Part shown: positions 32,353 through 35,105 of the stretch, piece after piece
Numbering within the stretch: position 1 is the stretch's first letter
How the letters are laid out: each line of letters opens with the position of its first letter
NCBI GenBank assembly: GCA_015206785.1
Contig: JADEZQ010000017.1
Location: 1-35,105 of the forward strand
DNA length: 35,105 nucleotides
Direction: 5' to 3'
Source: Quinella sp. 2Q5
GTDB lineage: Bacteria > Bacillota > Negativicutes > Selenomonadales > Selenomonadaceae
Program-made: the position numbers and the translations under genes
Notes under the pieces: generated by a model
Told to the model about the DNA's origin: nothing
Seen by the model: the letters and a program-made list of their open reading frames with translations, nothing else
Databases searched by the model: none

Positions 32353-33864
32353 TTGGGCATCACGGTAAAGAATTTGTCGGTGACGGGCGGCGATTCCAAA
32401 GTTGTCGCTGATGTTTTGCGTTCGCTCAACGTCACGGTGTCCGACGCGGCAGACTTCGACGCGCTGGAAATTTTCAACGACATCATCGGCACGAGAATCA
32501 CCACGCGGCTCAAGGTCACCGTTGCCGGCGAAGAAATTTTCCTGCGCAAAAGTTCGCTTGCCCGCCCCGACGAGAGATTGGGCGCGGAAGTCAATCGCCT
32601 GGTCAAGAAAAATTTGTACACGCTGCTGGTCGAAGGCTTCGGGTTGGACGCGGTGCCCTACGGCATCTTGCACGGCGTGCGCCCGACGAAAATTATTCAG
32701 CGGTGGATTGACGGCGGCTTCGGCGTCACCAGCCAAGGCGTCATCGACCGCGACAAGATTGCCCGCCGCGTTTGCTCGGACTTCACCACCGACCGCGACA
32801 AGGCGGATTTGTTGACGGAAGTTGCCGTGCGCCAGTTGCCGATTATCCGAGCGAGCGACGCGCACACCGTCAGCGTCTACGTCGGAATCCCCTTCTGCCG
32901 CACGCGCTGCCTGTACTGTTCGTTTCCGTCGTTCGTGTTGCCGGCTGAGGCGAAGGTTGCCGAGTTCATGCAGACATTGACGCGCGACATCACCGCCGCC
33001 GCTGACGCCATCAATCGCTTCGGGCTCAAGGTGCAGACGATTTACGTCGGCGGGGGGACGCCCTCTGCCTTGCCCGAAAAATTTTTCGCCGAAATGCTCC
33101 GGATCGTCCACGACAGCTTCAACGGCTCCGAGGTCGACGAATTCACCGTCGAATGCGGCAGACCCGACACCATCACCGCCGAAAAAATTTCCGCGATGAA
33201 GAGCTTCGACGTCACGCGCGTGAGCGTCAATCCGCAGACGATGAATCAGCGCACGCTTGACCTAATCGGGCGTCAACACAGCGTCGAGGACGTGGCGCGG
33301 GCGTTTGACGAACTGCGTGCGGCGGGCGATTGGCTCATCAACACGGATTTGATTGTCGGCTTGCCCGGCGAAAGGCTCGACGACTTCCGCGAGACGCTGG
33401 ACAAAGTTTTGACACTCAACCCCGACGACGTGACAATTCATTCGCTGGCGATTAAGCGCGGCTCAAAACTTCAGATGCGCCTTGCCGACGACCTCAACCG
33501 CCTGGAGGATTTCAACCTGCCCGAAGACGCCGAGGTTCGCCGCATGAGCGAGCACGCCTCGAAAATTCTGCGCGGGAAAAATTTTCTGCCGTACTATCTC
33601 TATCGTCAAGGCTACATGCGCGGGCAGATTGAGAACGTCGGTTGGTGTCGGCGCGGCGCGGCGGGAATCTACAACGTGCAGATTATGGGCGAGCGGCAGA
33701 CGATTATCGGCGTCGGAGCGGCGGCGTCGACCAAAGTGCCCGACCCCGCGTCCAAAAAAATTTTGACTGCCTTCAACGCCAAAGACCTGCCGACTTATCT
33801 GCGCGACATCGACAAATACATCGCCCGCCGCGAAAAAATTTTGGCGCAAAATAACTTTCAATGA
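32353..33864 (+). CDS. hemZ: HemZ-type radical SAM coproporphyrinogen dehydrogenase
   Basis: A 503-residue protein with a long N-terminal extension (about 165 residues, including YGILHGVRPTKI) typical of HemZ and absent from HemN. The radical SAM cluster motif is Cys182-x3-Cys186-x2-Cys189 (PFCRTRCLYCSF), followed by YVGGGTPSAL and LIVGLPGERLDDF. It is thought to act in oxygen-independent haem synthesis; related proteins also include haem chaperones. The start is TTG 32353, with AAGGAG 9 bases upstream. It is co-transcribed with fur, linking iron sensing and haem metabolism. Confidence 0.9.
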   Translation: MGITVKNLSVTGGDSKVVADVLRSLNVTVSDAADFDALEIFNDIIGTRITTRLKVTVAGEEIFLRKSSLARPDERLGAEVNRLVKKNLYTLLVEGFGLDAVPYGILHGVRPTKIIQRWIDGGFGVTSQGVIDRDKIARRVCSDFTTDRDKADLLTEVAVRQLPIIRASDAHTVSVYVGIPFCRTRCLYCSFPSFVLPAEAKVAEFMQTLTRDITAAADAINRFGLKVQTIYVGGGTPSALPEKFFAEMLRIVHDSFNGSEVDEFTVECGRPDTITAEKISAMKSFDVTRVSVNPQTMNQRTLDLIGRQHSVEDVARAFDELRAAGDWLINTDLIVGLPGERLDDFRETLDKVLTLNPDDVTIHSLAIKRGSKLQMRLADDLNRLEDFNLPEDAEVRRMSEHASKILRGKNFLPYYLYRQGYMRGQIENVGWCRRGAAGIYNVQIMGERQTIIGVGAAASTKVPDPASKKILTAFNAKDLPTYLRDIDKYIARREKILAQNNFQ

Positions 33865-33873
33865 GGGAACATC

Positions 33874-34317
33874 TTGAATATCACAATCAGGAAATTTGAA
33901 CGCACCGACGCCGACGCCATCATCGGCATGATGCGCAAGTTTTATGGCTCGCCCGCGGTCATAACCAACGGCTCGGAAGAAATTTTCGCGGCAAACGTTG
34001 CCAATTGCCTGAACGGCTCGACTTGCGCGGAAGGTTTCGTTTTCGTCGACGACGCAAAAATTATCGGCTACGCCATCACGACGCGGAGCTATTCGACGGA
34101 ATTCGGCAGCGAATGCATTTGGCTCGAAGACATTTTCATTGCGCAGGAGTATCGCGGGCGCGGCATCGGCTCGGAATTTATTCGTCGCGTCAAAGATCTT
34201 CACCCCGAAAAGATTTTGCGGCTGGAGTCGGAGGCGGGCAATGCCAAGGCGTTGAGCTTTTACGAACGGTTCGGCTTCAAGCCCCTGCCGTATCTGGAAT
34301 TGGTTTTGCCACGGTGA
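33874..34317 (+). CDS. GNAT-family N-acetyltransferase
   Basis: A 147-residue acetyl-CoA-dependent transferase. The acetyl-CoA motif is IAQEYRGRGIGSEFI, with LEDIFI before it and AKALSFYERFGFKPLPY at the C-terminus. The substrate is unknown. The start is TTG 33874, with GAGGGAA upstream, 9 bases after hemZ. Nth follows 5 bases after its stop. Confidence 0.88.
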   Translation: MNITIRKFERTDADAIIGMMRKFYGSPAVITNGSEEIFAANVANCLNGSTCAEGFVFVDDAKIIGYAITTRSYSTEFGSECIWLEDIFIAQEYRGRGIGSEFIRRVKDLHPEKILRLESEAGNAKALSFYERFGFKPLPYLELVLPR

Positions 34318-34322
34318 CGGTC

Positions 34323-34949
34323 ATGGACGAAAAAATTTTGCACCGACAGCTACAGATTTTGGAAGGGACTTATCCGGACGTCGCCCCGCAACTCAAATTC
34401 GATTCGCCGTTTGAACTGCTGGTCGCGGTGATTCTTTCGGCTCAGTGCACCGATAAGCGCGTCAATCTCGTCACGCGACAGCTGTTCCCCATCGCCAACA
34501 CGCCCGAAAAAATTTTGCGGCTCGGTCAATCGCCTCTGGAAGAAATTATCAGACCATGCGGGCTGTCCAATTCCAAAGCCAAACACATCTTCGCCGCCGC
34601 GCAGATTTTGCTCGACGACTACGACGGCAACGTCCCGAACAATTTCGACGCGCTGATTAAACTGCCGGGCGTCGGTCGCAAGACCGCCAACGTCGTTTTG
34701 AGCGTCGCGTTCAAAGTCCCCGCCATCGCCGTCGACACGCACGTCTTCCGCCTGGCAAATCGTCTGAAGCTCGCCGAAGGCAAGACGCCGCTCGAAGTCG
34801 AACGCGGTCTGCAGAAAATCGTTCCCCGCGACAAATGGTCAGACACTCATCATCGGCTGATTTGGCACGGACGACAGATTTGCACGGCGCGAAATCCCAA
34901 ATGCTCCGCCTGCCCGCTGTCAAAAATTTGCCCGTCATCCAAAGCATAA
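34323..34949 (+). CDS. nth: Endonuclease III
   Basis: A 208-residue DNA glycosylase/AP lyase for oxidised pyrimidines. The helix-hairpin-helix is LPGVGRKTANVV, with catalytic Lys120 and Asp138 (VDTHV), and the iron-sulfur cluster is Cys187, 194, 197 and 203. These fall at the same numbers as in E. coli Nth. An in-frame GTG 9 bases upstream of ATG 34323 overlaps the GNAT stop and is an alternative start. Confidence 0.96.
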   Translation: MDEKILHRQLQILEGTYPDVAPQLKFDSPFELLVAVILSAQCTDKRVNLVTRQLFPIANTPEKILRLGQSPLEEIIRPCGLSNSKAKHIFAAAQILLDDYDGNVPNNFDALIKLPGVGRKTANVVLSVAFKVPAIAVDTHVFRLANRLKLAEGKTPLEVERGLQKIVPRDKWSDTHHRLIWHGRQICTARNPKCSACPLSKICPSSKA

Positions 34950-35014
34950 ACGGCGTCACGGCGGGAAATTTGGGCAGCCGGCAAAAAAAGTTGAAAAAAA
35001 TTTTTGCGAAGGGG

Positions 35015-35080
35015 TTGACAAAAGTCGGGTTCGGTTGTATATTGAGCAAGCTTGATTCACGGGGCTCCTTGAAAACTGAA
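35015..35080 (+). promoter_or_regulatory. Likely rRNA operon promoter and boxA
   Basis: TTGACA (35015-35020), a 17-base spacer, TATATT (35038-35043), then GCTCCTTGAAAACTGAA (about 35064-35080), close to the firmicute rRNA boxA (antitermination) sequence. No gene follows within the window, which ends 25 bases later, so a 16S rRNA gene is expected just outside. Confidence 0.75.
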
Positions 35081-35105
35081 CAGTGCAATTACCAGATGTG
35101 CGGTC

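Overview
The window looks like chromosome from a diderm, low-oxygen firmicute of the Negativicutes type (Selenomonas/Veillonella relatives). This is an inference. The ribosomal gene order, HemZ-type radical SAM enzyme, rubredoxin and Gram-positive-style boxA point to Firmicutes, while a TolC-family outer-membrane channel and HlyD adaptors require an outer membrane. Most of the sequence is GC-rich, but A4-6/T3-6 tracts are scattered through the genes. Positions 1 to about 1192 are strikingly AT-rich and end abruptly at a pair of strong hairpins, so they are either acquired DNA or an assembly join.

Layout: (1) 1-1246, three unrecognised AT-rich minus-strand genes, the last one running off the window. 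(2) 1268-2095, a polysaccharide deacetylase, divergent from a long plus-strand gene run (2229-9916): class A penicillin-binding protein, PilT-like ATPase, PilC-like platform protein, Uma2 nuclease-fold protein, FtsE without FtsX, and four pseudopilin-like proteins. (3) 9904-14509, hisG (minus), a SrlB-type PTS IIA protein, a repeat-rich gap, then galU, a TAXI lipoprotein and gltS. A lone CRISPR-repeat-like element follows gltS. (4) 14608-15457, beta-carbonic anhydrase and a small unknown gene (minus). (5) 15633-24794, the most notable locus: a candidate secreted-peptide precursor with a repetitive acidic leader, then an export apparatus of RND-type adaptor, NHLP-type HlyD adaptor, C39-peptidase ABC transporter, second NHLM-type ABC transporter and TolC channel. 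No peptide-modifying enzyme is visible. (6) 24791-25128, a 32-codon gene with its own promoter, Shine-Dalgarno and terminator, faced by a strong convergent promoter; the layout is that of a type I toxin-antitoxin locus. (7) 25154-27641, tadA, a small unknown gene, mdh, rubredoxin and a broken gene, all minus strand. (8) 27704-31289, three tRNA genes and rpmG-secE-nusG-rplK-rplA-[L10 leader]-rplJ-rplL. (9) 31359-34949, HD hydrolase, fur, hemZ, GNAT acetyltransferase and nth. The window ends in what looks like an rRNA operon promoter and boxA.

The central system is the dual-ABC peptide exporter. The precursor gene is separated from the exporter operon by a terminator and a near-consensus promoter, so cargo and machinery are probably expressed at different levels. 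The C39 domain keeps its Cys/His/Asp triad and could cleave the precursor after its Asn-Gly, and the adaptors plus TolC would carry the product across both membranes.
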